Shown here piece by piece: positions 32,354-40,900 of a DNA stretch of 64,000 nt. Both the position numbers and the translations under genes were made by a program. This DNA is from an uncultured Bacteroidales bacterium (GTDB lineage: Bacteria; Bacteroidota; Bacteroidia; Bacteroidales; UBA932): the NCBI GenBank assembly GCA_934725015.1, contig CAKVAS010000001.1, forward strand, positions 186,001 through 250,000, written 5' to 3'. Position 1 is the stretch's first letter; each line of letters begins with the position of its first letter. The notes beneath the pieces were generated by a model. It worked only from the letters and a program-made list of their open reading frames with translations, made no database searches and was not told where the DNA came from.

Positions 32354-32389
32354 GGGAGAGTCAGTAGGTTTGTGAGTTCAGGATTTTTG

Positions 32390-32477
32390 TCCCATCTTTG
32401 CATAAAACAAGTCTGGTTGCCGTAAGCCCAGAAGGATTTACAACGCGATAGGGGTATAGTCGTACCGCTGTCGCGTT
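32390..32477 (-). repeat. Dispersed hairpin repeat of the TA island, copy 2 (inverted)
   Basis: Arms are at 32442-32456 and 32463-32477, with the same six-base loop on the complementary strand. The conserved tail runs to CATCTTTGCA at ~32392-32402. With copy 1 it brackets the relB and deleted toxin pair in opposite orientation. Confidence 0.75.
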
Positions 32478-32504
32478 GTTGGTTAATCAGATTATTGCGC
32501 AAAA

Positions 32505-32530
32505 GAAAATCCGCAAATTTGCGGATTTTC
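32505..32530 (+). promoter_or_regulatory. Perfect 26-bp palindromic operator of higBA
   Basis: Two 13-bp halves, GAAAATCCGCAAA and its complement, meet without a spacer. It ends 11 bp before the -7 box, so a bound HigA dimer would cover the -33 element. Confidence 0.8.
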
Positions 32531-32541
32531 TGAAAAACAAT

Positions 32542-32549
32542 TACATTTG
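32542..32549 (+). promoter_or_regulatory. Promoter -7 box TACATTTG of higBA
   Basis: An exact TAnnTTTG, 14 bp before the higB ATG. Confidence 0.65.
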
Positions 32550-32563
32550 CAAACAATAACGAT

Positions 32564-32875
32564 ATGATTGTAGTATTTGGCAAAGACTATCTGAAAGAGC
32601 TTTACGTGACGGGGAAAAGCGACAAGAAACATCGTTTTCAACCAGACATTGTAAGGAGATACAAGCGAAGGATTGACTATCTAAAGCAGGTAAACAATAT
32701 CGAAGAGTTATTTTTGCTTAAATCTCTCAATTACGAAGTTCTGTCAGGAGACAAGAAGGGGATTTCTTCAATACGAGTCAACAATCAATATAGGATAGAA
32801 TTTATTGTTGAAACGGCAGAAGAACCGATTATAACCATATGTAAAATCATAGAGTTATCAAATCATTATAAATAA
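32564..32875 (+). CDS. higB: HigB/RelE-family toxin
   Basis: 103 residues. It has the HigB fold pattern: a long basic N-terminal part (FGKDYLKELYVTGKSDKKHRFQPDIVRRYKRRIDYL), then LFLLKSLNYEVLSGDKKGISSIRVNNQYRIEFIV with the conserved R-V-N-x-Q-Y-R-I strand of these ribosome-dependent mRNases. It precedes its antitoxin by seven bases, the order typical of higBA. The module is complete and has a strong palindromic operator, unlike the two broken modules beside it. Confidence 0.88.
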   Translation: MIVVFGKDYLKELYVTGKSDKKHRFQPDIVRRYKRRIDYLKQVNNIEELFLLKSLNYEVLSGDKKGISSIRVNNQYRIEFIVETAEEPIITICKIIELSNHYK

Positions 32876-32882
32876 AGACATT

Positions 32883-33230
32883 ATGAGACAATTAGAGAAT
32901 ATGGATACAAATATGGTCGCAAACAATCTAAAGCCATTCGAACCGACGCATCCGGGAGAACTGCTGAAAGAAGAAATCGAATGCAGGCACATCTCCCAGA
33001 AACAGCTTGCGGCGGACATGGGCGTGTCCTACACCGTTCTCAACGACATAGTTAACGGCAAGCGCTCCGTCAACATAAAGTTCGCGCTGCTCTGCGAGGC
33101 TGCACTTGGAATACCGGCGCATATCCTGACAGGCCTTCAGGCAGAGTATGACATTCAGACAGCGCGACAGGACAAGTCTTTCCTCAAGCGTCTTGAGGGG
33201 GTCCGCAGGATTGCGGCGGCTGTTCTATAA
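32883..33230 (+). CDS. higA: HigA-family XRE antitoxin
   Basis: About 115 residues; in-frame ATGs at 32883, 32901 and 32913 leave the start open. The core matches HigA/VapI: FEPTHPGELLKEEIECRHISQKQLAADMGVSYTVLNDIVNGKRSVN is an XRE helix-turn-helix starting at ~19. The rest forms the dimer and toxin contacts. It neutralises HigB and should bind the 26-bp palindrome upstream. A stem-loop with a T-rich flank follows its stop directly. Confidence 0.9.
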   Translation: MRQLENMDTNMVANNLKPFEPTHPGELLKEEIECRHISQKQLAADMGVSYTVLNDIVNGKRSVNIKFALLCEAALGIPAHILTGLQAEYDIQTARQDKSFLKRLEGVRRIAAAVL

Positions 33231-33231
33231 A

Positions 33232-33279
33232 GCAAAACAGGGCCAACATTCTGAAGAATTTGAACCCTGTTGTTTTTGC
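33232..33279 (+). terminator. Terminator after higA
   Basis: GCAAAACAGGG pairs with CCCTGTTGTTTTTGC (arms AACAGGG at 33236-33242 and CCCTGTT at 33265-33271), with an inner ATTCT/AGAAT pair. A TGTTTTTG flank follows two bases after the stop region. The gap to 33463 otherwise holds a GCAAAATTTTGC palindrome (33367-33378) and the next terminator. Confidence 0.75.
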
Positions 33280-33391
33280 GTGAGGCGTTTATCTCTCACC
33301 AATCGATAAAATTTATGCAAAGATGGGCAATTTGCTTGATATTCCTAATATTTCGTGACAAAATTTGCAAAATTTTGCAGAGTAAATGTCA

Positions 33392-33425
33392 ATCCCCGCC
33401 CGGAGCGGTTGGTCGGGGCGGGGAT
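33392..33425 (-). terminator. GC-rich hairpin downstream of small hypothetical gene
   Basis: Perfect arms ATCCCCGCCC (33392-33401) and GGGCGGGGAT (33416-33425) with a 14-nt loop. It lies 38 bases past the stop of the minus-strand gene. No T-tract is visible on the minus side. Confidence 0.6.
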
Positions 33426-33463
33426 GGTACATAGAATTACAGAGTTTGTTGCCAAAGAAGAGA

Positions 33464-33781
33464 TTATTCTACTTTGATTATCAGTTTGAAATCTGGATCC
33501 AAGCGAATTATCACAGTCTTGCCTTTAGCAGCTCTCTGAAATTCAGAAGAACGATGAAGGACATCTTGCAAGTCGCGCCCGACGGCAGTTCCAGAACGCC
33601 TTGGCATCATTCCATCGACAAACTCCAAACGAAATGTATAGCTCTGTCTGTCTCCGCCACCTTGTTCCAAATCATCCTGCGAGAGCGGGAACTCATCTCC
33701 GCCAGATTGCACGGCGGAGACAATGCCTTGGCAGAGGGATTGCCACAATGCGGTGTACTTATTTGGGGAGTTGCCCTTCAT
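33464..33781 (-). CDS. Small hypothetical protein
   Basis: 105 residues, not recognised. It has no signal peptide. An N-terminal helix (KYTALWQSLCQGIVSAV) and a C-terminal run of alternating hydrophobics (KTVIIRLDPDFKLIIKVE) look like a real folded protein rather than chance. It starts nine bases after the stop of the fimbrillin/FN3 lipoprotein gene, on the same strand, and ends before a strong hairpin, so it is probably the last gene of that operon. An open frame on the opposite strand across the same bases has no comparable pattern. Confidence 0.55.
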   Translation of the reverse strand: MKGNSPNKYTALWQSLCQGIVSAVQSGGDEFPLSQDDLEQGGGDRQSYTFRLEFVDGMMPRRSGTAVGRDLQDVLHRSSEFQRAAKGKTVIIRLDPDFKLIIKVE

Positions 33782-33790
33782 ATGAAATCA

Positions 33791-36064
33791 TTATTTTGAG
33801 TAATACGATATCTTAATATCCCAAATACGCACCGCGCCATCTGATGTTATATATCCTTTGTTTGATTGTTTTTCTTCAGGAACTTCAATAATGATAGACT
33901 TTTCATCTTTTCCTGTCGCCACCGCTTCAGAATATTGATTAGTCGTGCCAAATCCAAGGGAAGACGTGTTTCCACCACCATCCATCGGCTTGTTTGCAGA
34001 AGAGACTGTCATTTCTATAGATTTGATCAACCCGGGCATTTGCGGCAACTCAATACAGTATTCAGCATCTTTTCTTATCTGAATATAGTGATACGAAGAA
34101 GTGGCCTTGCTATGATAGTTCTTTATACACTTCGCGTTGTATATGTATCCATTCCCGTCGGTAAAAGACCAATCTTTGTAACCATTTGAACCCGTTCCTG
34201 CGGCAACAATATTTGCGTTCGTCAGTTCTGTTGTCAAGATTTCTTCTGAATCGGGATTGGCTCCGGTTTTGACGGTTTCGGATTTACCGGCGGCGGATTT
34301 GGTGTTGACAGTCTCGTCGGAAGGATTGGCGATTACAGAAACGGCGTATTCCGTTGAGTAGGCGAGCTTGGTAAAGGTATATTCCGTTCCCGTCGTTGTA
34401 AATGTCTGCTCTCCGCAAGTTACGGTATAATCCTTTGCACCATCAATTTCACCCCAGAGGGCATAAACTGAATTTATATCCTGCACTTCAGCCTCCACCT
34501 CCGGCGTTGCAAGTGGTGTGCGAGAATCTGGGATTGTTACCTTTGCCTCATCCGATGTCGCCGATTTGTAACCGTCAGCCATTGCTGTTACAGTAACCGT
34601 ATATTCCTGACCGATGGTGAGCCCCGTAAACGATGCGATTTCAACACCGGCAGCGACTTCGACATCTTTCTGTCCGGAGCATGAAACAACATATTTCGTT
34701 GCATTCTCGACATCACTCCAAACCACATCAATTCCGTCTTTCGCAGAGTTTACACCCGCAGTGATTATTGGTTTTGCTAGGGATGGCAAAACTACACCTT
34801 TTTCATAGACAACGGACGCAGATGATATCTGCAAAGTATTTGTAGCAGTGAAAGTAACCGATTGGCTCTCTCCCGTCCACATATTATCAGCATATGCACC
34901 ATTATCAACGCTAATCGCCGTGGTTTTACTACCAATGAAAGAAATTGATTTTATCAAATAGCCATCTGCTGCAGAGAATTTCAATTTTCCGCCATCCTTA
35001 TAGACACGTAGGTCACAAGTACCTGAACTATTCCATATTCGTGTATTTGTGCTACCATTAGATGTTGTCAAAGTAATCTCATTTTTGACAATGGACGAAC
35101 TAATCTCAGTACCCTTACTTGTTTCTGGTTTCGTCAAACCAAGGCTCGCCGGATCTGCGAAATTAAATGTCGCAGTCTTTGAAGATGTGTCATACTTAAA
35201 ATTCAGCGGCTTGATGTGGCCGGCGGTGAAGGTGATGTCCTTGTCGAGGGTGATGGTCTTTTCGTAGCCGTTGACGGCGAGCTTGAGAGTGGAGCCGCTC
35301 TTGGCTGTGAACGGTTTGATGGCCATATAGACAGTCGCCTCGGCCTTGGCAGCCACCGTTACATCAGAAACAGACAACTCGGCAGTCTCACTTGGATATT
35401 TTGCAGGGGTGTATGTCGGAGTTTCGGAATCAAAGGCAATGTAGAACTGTCCGGAAATATTCTCCCCTGCGGTGAAAGAAACACTGTTGAGAGAAAGTTC
35501 TTCTTCCGTGGCGTTTTTGACAACTATTTTGATTACCGACGTGAGATGCTGCATCTGAATCGAAGGGACATCAGAGGCCTTGACTCCTTTCGCTATACCG
35601 TAAAGAGGATAGTTGGAACCACAGATATGGGACATATTGTTATCCCCTGTTTGAGTCTGAGATGCATCGGAACGTGAACCGATATAGCAACATCCCGACT
35701 TTGTGTTATCAGGTGTCGTAATCTGAGAGGTGTACGGATAGAACGCATACCAGTCGTAGGTGGCGGCGGAAAGGGTTTCGGAAACCGTTCCGTCAAAGCG
35801 TCCTGCCTCGATGTCCTTGACGGTGAACTGGCCGTCGCTGGTGTATGTCTGTGTGCCGGTCACGGCGTGGAAGACATTGATTGCATCCTTCGCAACCCAT
35901 TTGGTGTCAAGGCCGTCGTTGGCAGTCTTTGTGGAAACAGGCTGGGCGAAGAGTTCAAAGTTCGGCTCGGAAACAGGAGCTGCAGTCTCGTTCTGCTCTT
36001 TCTGGCAGTTCGTGAGGGCGAGTGTGAGGAACATCAAACCCGCATAGACAAATGACTTTCTCAT
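33791..36064 (-). CDS. Fimbrillin-like lipoprotein with fibronectin type III domains
   Basis: 757 residues from the ATG at 36064 (MRKSFVYAGLMFLTLALTNCQKE), which gives a clean lipoprotein signal. The next ~280 residues are fimbrillin-like (WVAKDAINVFHAVTG, YAFYPYTS, MQHLTSVIKIVVKN). Two FN3-like domains lie near 475-650 (LPSLAKPIITAGVNSAKDGIDVVWSDVENATKYVV; TPEVEAEVQDINSVYALWGEIDGAKDYTV). Two jelly-roll-like segments with DGAVRIWDIKISYY at the end are seen in Bacteroidales surface proteins. It is likely an adhesin or pilus-associated protein on the outer surface. It lies between a small YEAP-type gene and a hypothetical gene. Confidence 0.75.
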   Translation of the reverse strand: MRKSFVYAGLMFLTLALTNCQKEQNETAAPVSEPNFELFAQPVSTKTANDGLDTKWVAKDAINVFHAVTGTQTYTSDGQFTVKDIEAGRFDGTVSETLSAATYDWYAFYPYTSQITTPDNTKSGCCYIGSRSDASQTQTGDNNMSHICGSNYPLYGIAKGVKASDVPSIQMQHLTSVIKIVVKNATEEELSLNSVSFTAGENISGQFYIAFDSETPTYTPAKYPSETAELSVSDVTVAAKAEATVYMAIKPFTAKSGSTLKLAVNGYEKTITLDKDITFTAGHIKPLNFKYDTSSKTATFNFADPASLGLTKPETSKGTEISSSIVKNEITLTTSNGSTNTRIWNSSGTCDLRVYKDGGKLKFSAADGYLIKSISFIGSKTTAISVDNGAYADNMWTGESQSVTFTATNTLQISSASVVYEKGVVLPSLAKPIITAGVNSAKDGIDVVWSDVENATKYVVSCSGQKDVEVAAGVEIASFTGLTIGQEYTVTVTAMADGYKSATSDEAKVTIPDSRTPLATPEVEAEVQDINSVYALWGEIDGAKDYTVTCGEQTFTTTGTEYTFTKLAYSTEYAVSVIANPSDETVNTKSAAGKSETVKTGANPDSEEILTTELTNANIVAAGTGSNGYKDWSFTDGNGYIYNAKCIKNYHSKATSSYHYIQIRKDAEYCIELPQMPGLIKSIEMTVSSANKPMDGGGNTSSLGFGTTNQYSEAVATGKDEKSIIIEVPEEKQSNKGYITSDGAVRIWDIKISYYSK

Positions 36065-36083
36065 AGCTTTAAGGATTTGACTG

Positions 36084-36236
36084 TCAGAAACTGAGGGAAT
36101 TCTGGTCGTCTTCTTCCACCCACGCATTGATGGAGCTGGACTGGATACTGTTTGCGAAGCCGGACTCGGCTGAAATCTGGTACATACACACCAGAGGTGC
36201 CTCATAATGCTGAGGCATAGAATGTTTTGTGAACAT
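36084..36236 (-). CDS. Small YEAP-motif protein upstream of fimbrillin-like gene
   Basis: 50 residues from the ATG at 36236 to a stop at 36084-36086, 20 bases before the lipoprotein start. The sequence has a YEAPLVCMYQISAESGFANS core. Bacteroidales genomes contain many such short proteins with a Y-E-(A/T)-P motif, a following hydrophobic stretch and an acidic tail, often next to surface lipoproteins (recalled, not searched). Function is unknown. It shares a promoter (TAACTTTG at 36384-36377) and probably a transcript with the lipoprotein gene. Confidence 0.6.
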   Translation of the reverse strand: MFTKHSMPQHYEAPLVCMYQISAESGFANSIQSSSINAWVEEDDQNSLSF

Positions 36237-36376
36237 AGTATTGAAATTATAAAGGTTGTTTGTTTCTTTTTTCGTCGCCCGGCGCTTCCCCGGACCGGAA
36301 TGCCGCCCCGTTCACAAGGGAGACGGACATTCATATACAAAAATCCGTCGGCACACGCCACAGTGCCAACGGGTTG

Positions 36377-36384
36377 CAAAGTTA
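36377..36384 (-). promoter_or_regulatory. Promoter -7 box TAACTTTG for YEAP/fimbrillin operon
   Basis: An exact TAnnTTTG on the minus strand. It implies a leader of about 135 nt before the small YEAP gene. Confidence 0.6.
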
Positions 36385-36467
36385 CGGACGATTCTCCGAA
36401 TAAACAAAAATCAGCAACATTTTTCTATGAAATTCTTCTCCTGCCTCACAAGACATCCCACAACACT

Positions 36468-37655
36468 TCAATCAAACAAGTTTTGCAGACTCCACGAAAG
36501 GAATTCCTCCAAAGGCACGCCTCCGGTGCCGACGACAAGGGAGTGAACAGGGTGAAAACCATCCGCGAAAACGGACAAGCCCGAATTCATCGAACGCCTG
36601 CCGCTTTTAACCTCTATCGCGACGCACTGACGACCGCTCCCAACGATAAAATCCACCTCTTCATCCTTTTGCCTCCAATAGTAAAGTTCGTAGTCAAATT
36701 CATCCGCAGCGCTAAGCAAGTGCGCACCGACTGCACTCTCCACCCAACGCCCCCACAATTTCGGCTCCGTATATGTCTTTTGATAGGATGAACCGGACAA
36801 GGCGCTCAAAAGCGCAGTGTTGAAAACCATCATCTTAGGAATCGAATTGTATTTCCGCGCATTGTCGAAAGCATATTTCTGCAACCCGCAAAGGAGGTGA
36901 GCCTCGGACAGAATCTCCAAATAATTAGCCAATGTCGTGACATTTCCGGCATCCTGCAATTGTCCGAGAATCTTTGTCAGAGAGATTTCCTCTCCGGAAT
37001 AGGTGCAGCCGAGTTCAAACAACCGCCTCATCAACTCCGGTTTGTAGATTACAGCGGTCGAAAGAATATCCTTCTCCATTGCGGGTCCCACAATACTGTC
37101 CTTAATGTATCTTCGCCAACGCGGTTCATTCTCCATGAACTTTACACTGCCCGGATAGCCCCCGAACCAGACATAGCGGTCGACATCCAATCCGAATGCC
37201 TCATTCATTTCAATGTAACTCCAATGAGGCATCCGGATGAGTTCAAACCGACCTGCAAGAGACTCTGTGAGGCCCGCCTTCAGAAGCAGCCTCGACGAGC
37301 CTGAAATTATGACCTTTATATTGATGTCATCAAACGTGTCGGTATCCCACTGCCTCTTCACCTCCTCGCTCCAATTGTCAAGCTTATGAATCTCATCAAT
37401 GGCAAGGACAAACTCCTTAAGATTACCTATCCGCATTCTCGCACGAACTGTTTCCCAGACATCACTAATCCAATCAGCATTCTCTTTTTCCGCACCGTCA
37501 GCGGAAACGAACATACTTGGAATGTCGGTCTCTTTAAGTATCTGTTTTATCATCGTGGATTTTCCGACTTGGCGGGGGCCGGAAACAACCTGAATTTTAT
37601 TCCGAGGCTCTAAAATCCTTGACTTCAATTCGTCATATTGCCGTCTTCTATACAT
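36468..37655 (-). CDS. AAA_14/DUF4143 ATPase-nuclease-like protein
   Basis: 395 residues. Walker A is GPRQVGKST (26-34) and Walker B is LAIDEIHKL near 87-95. Family motifs GSSRLLLKAGLTESLAGRFE and VWFGGYPGS follow. The C-terminal DUF4143 pattern is EVDFIVGSGRQCVAIEVKSG, the D and E-x-K of the PD-(D/E)XK fold. It is the closest paralogue in this window of the gene at 57231, by the shared GSSxLL, FGGYPG and DIL motifs. Both have promoter arrays with a 22-bp period but unrelated repeat sequence. An orphan gene, function unknown. Confidence 0.87.
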   Translation of the reverse strand: MYRRRQYDELKSRILEPRNKIQVVSGPRQVGKSTMIKQILKETDIPSMFVSADGAEKENADWISDVWETVRARMRIGNLKEFVLAIDEIHKLDNWSEEVKRQWDTDTFDDINIKVIISGSSRLLLKAGLTESLAGRFELIRMPHWSYIEMNEAFGLDVDRYVWFGGYPGSVKFMENEPRWRRYIKDSIVGPAMEKDILSTAVIYKPELMRRLFELGCTYSGEEISLTKILGQLQDAGNVTTLANYLEILSEAHLLCGLQKYAFDNARKYNSIPKMMVFNTALLSALSGSSYQKTYTEPKLWGRWVESAVGAHLLSAADEFDYELYYWRQKDEEVDFIVGSGRQCVAIEVKSGRRSMNSGLSVFADGFHPVHSLVVGTGGVPLEEFLSWSLQNLFD

Positions 37656-37675
37656 AATTCGCTGATTTTATGCGA

Positions 37676-37683
37676 CAAAGATA
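37676..37683 (-). promoter_or_regulatory. Promoter -7 box TATCTTTG for AAA_14 gene
   Basis: An exact TAnnTTTG on the minus strand, 20 bp before the ATG at 37655. The 22-bp array starts ten bases upstream. Confidence 0.7.
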
Positions 37684-37692
37684 TGATAAAAT

Positions 37693-37802
37693 GTTCAAAA
37701 GTAAAACAATTTTTACTCAAAAGTCATCAAAAATTCACTCAATTTAATATGAATTTTTACTCAAATCTATGACAATTTTTGCTCAATTCCCGCGACAAAT
37801 GA
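37693..37802 (-). repeat. 22-bp tandem array, five units, upstream of AAA_14 gene
   Basis: On the plus strand (A/G)(C/T)TCAA starts at 37693 (GTTCAA), 37715, 37737, 37759 and 37781, each exactly 22 bp apart. It is usually preceded by AATTTTT. In coding orientation the unit reads AAAAATTgTnaTAnATTTGAGT. Two units contain a TAnnTTTG match. Confidence 0.9.
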
Positions 37803-37822
37803 TTTGCCTTGCGTGAAATCAT

Positions 37823-37871
37823 ATTCCGAAAATCACGCCATTTCTTGGAATACAATTCCGAAAATCACGCC
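37823..37871 (+). repeat. 32-bp direct repeat upstream of peptidase/propeller gene
   Basis: ATTCCGAAAATCACGCC occurs perfectly at 37823-37839 and 37855-37871, 32 bp apart, just upstream of the promoter at 37900. It lies beside the 22-bp array of the divergent gene but has unrelated sequence. Confidence 0.85.
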
Positions 37872-37899
37872 GATTTTGGGAATTGCCGCGAGAAAACGA

Positions 37900-37907
37900 T
37901 AACTTTG
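37900..37907 (+). promoter_or_regulatory. Promoter -7 box TAACTTTG
   Basis: An exact TAnnTTTG with TTTTG at 37874-37878, 21 bp upstream. It excludes the in-frame TTG at 37883 and supports the ATG at 37925. Confidence 0.7.
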
Positions 37908-37924
37908 TGGGGTTGGATTTGAGA

Positions 37925-40900
37925 ATGAAAAAGATGAAGCGATTATACAGATTCGGCATTGCCGTCGCCGCTGCCCTGCTGCTCCTGCCGGCGGCGGCGC
38001 GGGCGCAGTTCTTCACGGCCGGGGATGACCCCGGATGCAGGAGGTGGTACAGCATCGAGAGCGAGAACTACCGCATCATCTACCCCCGGGGGCTTGACTC
38101 CCTCGCACGGATCTATGCCCGCGAGATGGAGCGGTTCAGGAAGCCTGTTGGGCTGACCTCAGGCTACCTGCCGGGGGAATACATACGAGGGAAGATGCCG
38201 GTCGTGCTGCACGCATACAACTCTGTTTCAAACGGTTCCGTGGCCTGGGCGCCTAAGAGGATGGACGCATACACGCTGCCGCAAGTCTATGACGCGGAGG
38301 CGACTCCGTGGACGGCGCAGCTGGCGGTGCACGAATCGCGGCACATCAGCCAGATGCAGTTCGGGCTGAGCCATGCGCAGAGACCGTTCGGCTGGTTCTT
38401 CGGCGAGATGTGGAACGGGCTCACGGCCGGACTTTACACCGAAAATTCGTTTCTGGAGGGCGACGCGGTCTGCGCGGAGACGGAGCTTACACGCTCGGGA
38501 CGGGGGCGCAAGGCCGATTTTCTGAACTACTACATGGTCTGCTTCGACCAGGGGGACCTGAGGGACTGGGACCAGTGGAGGTTCGGCTCACAGCGGAAAT
38601 ACACTCCCGACTGGTATGCGCTGGGCTACCTGACCTACGGTGGGCTGCGCTGGATGTACGACAGGGACGACTACATCGCCGACTATCTGGACTATGCCTC
38701 CCGCCATCCGCTGCGGCTCGACGTGCGCGAGGTGGTCGCGAAGCGGACGACGGGAAAGGATCTCGTGAACTCGTTTCCGGCCGTGCGGGACAGCGTTACG
38801 GCGGTGTGGAGGGCAGATGCGGAGAAAAGGCGGCCGTATATGCCGATGGAGCAGGTGACGAGGACTCCGGGAAAACCTGCCGACTACGAGAGCCTGCTGA
38901 TTGCCGGGAATGAACTTTTCGCCGTAAAGCACGGATATACAGATAACTATCAGTTAGTTAGGATTGAACTTCCGACGGATTCGGATATATCCGGAAACGA
39001 TGCGGATGACAGGGTGTCCACGAAAGGAGAATCGACGTCAAAGGATGCGGACAAAGGCATATCGGCTAAAGGAGAATCGGCGTCAAAGGATATGTTTGCG
39101 GAAAAGTTCGTCACGCATTTCGGAAGCTACGCGGGCGCGCTGAAGCATTCGCCCGTGACGGGACGGATTTATTGGAGCGAGTCCGTGCCCGATGCACGCT
39201 GGACGCTGAAATACACTTCGCTGATACGGAATATACGGACAGACGGAAGGGCGTCGAAGAGCCTGACCCGCAAGGGATGGCTGTATAATCCCGTGCCTTC
39301 GGAGAAATATGCGCACGTCGCGACTGTCGAAACGCGGCCGGAGGGAGGTTCGAGGCTGACGTTCATAAATGCCGGCAACGGGAAGAGGGAGATGTCGTTC
39401 GACGCTCCGGATTCGCTGCAAATCGTCGAGGCGGCGTGGTGCGGAAAGGATATTTATGTTTCGGGAATATCGAAGGGCGGCTTCGGGATATATCGCCTCG
39501 ACGTCGCTCCCGACCACCGCCACAACCTTGCGGGAGCATTCGGAAGCCCGAATGAGTTTCATTATGAAGTGGCGGAAGACGAATATCGCTGGGTCATGAC
39601 TCTCGCGCCGCGACCCGTGCAGATAAAAAATCTCCAAGGCTATGTCGGGGATTCAGACGCCGGCCGTCAATCCGAAGCATCAGACAATGCAGGGCAATCA
39701 GTCCTGCTGTTCACCTGCGACAGGACCGGAGTGAACGAGCTCTACAGCCTCGACCCGGCGGACGGAATTCTGAGGCAGCTGACATCGACGCGCTACGGGG
39801 CTTCCGATTATCAGTTCGATGCGGAAGGGAGGTGGCTCTACTACTCATCACAGACAATCAGGGGAAAGATGATTTTCCGCACGTCCGCCGCTGAACTTTT
39901 TGACAAGGAGGCGGACTGGAACGAGCGCTACAGCTGGCCGATTGCAGACAAGCTCTCGGAGCAGGCAAGGCGCAGGGCCGAAAAGATTTACGGAAATGCG
40001 GAGCTGCTTGAGACCGAGGCCGCCCGTGCGGACACGATGACGCTGTCCGCGCCGCGGCGGTATCACAAGGTTCCGCAGATGTTCCGCGTGCATTCCTGGG
40101 CGCCCTTCTATGCGAACATCCCGGTGCTGATGAACGCCAATGACCTCGGAGACAACATCTTCGACTATGTGAACCTCGGAGCGACGGCAGTGCTCCAGAA
40201 CCAGCTCGGAACATTCTCCGGCATCGTCGGCTACTCCGCGCACAGGGATCCTTACGACAAGTCGCGCTGGCGCAACTCCGCCCACCTCAACCTTACCTAC
40301 AGCGGGCTCTATCCCGTGTTCGAGCTCAGCCTCGACTTCAACGACAGGGCGGCGCGGCAGAGCAGTCTGATTCTCAGGGAGATGGACGGCGGCTATTATT
40401 CGATTGAAACCCGTTCCGAAGCGCATCCGTCGGTGCCGAACATCTCCGGAAGCATCAGCGCATACATCCCGTTCAAGTTCTCTTCAGGAGGCTGGAGCAG
40501 GGGCTTCACACCTCGCGTGAGCTACTACATCAGCAACGATCGCAGGGACGCGAACGCCTACATCTTCGGCAAGGCCGGCATACCAGCCGACGGGAAGCGC
40601 GTCACTCCGGAGGGACTCACCCCGCAATGGTATCCGGAGCGCAAGATGAAGTCGTTCAAGAACCTGCCCGCGCAGAACCTCACTGCCTCGGCTACCCTCT
40701 ACGGGATTCTTCCCGTGAACAACTCGGGAGTTTTCCCGCGCTGGGGAGGCGGCGTTCAGGCGGGGCTGAGCTATCCGCTCGGCATGACCCACTGGTACTC
40801 CCCGGCCGCATTCGGCTACGCCTACGGCTACTTCCCCGGCTTCACCCCCGAACAGGGGCTCAAGCTCACGGGGCTGTGGCAGGGACAGATGCCGACCCGG

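Noticed and set aside
32305..32583. 92-codon minus-strand frame between relB and higB
   Set aside because: It runs through the inverted repeat element and the higBA operator; no protein-like pattern.
33386..33799. 137-codon plus-strand frame
   Set aside because: The minus-strand frame over the same bases has a better protein pattern and fits the operon; the plus frame also crosses a strong hairpin.
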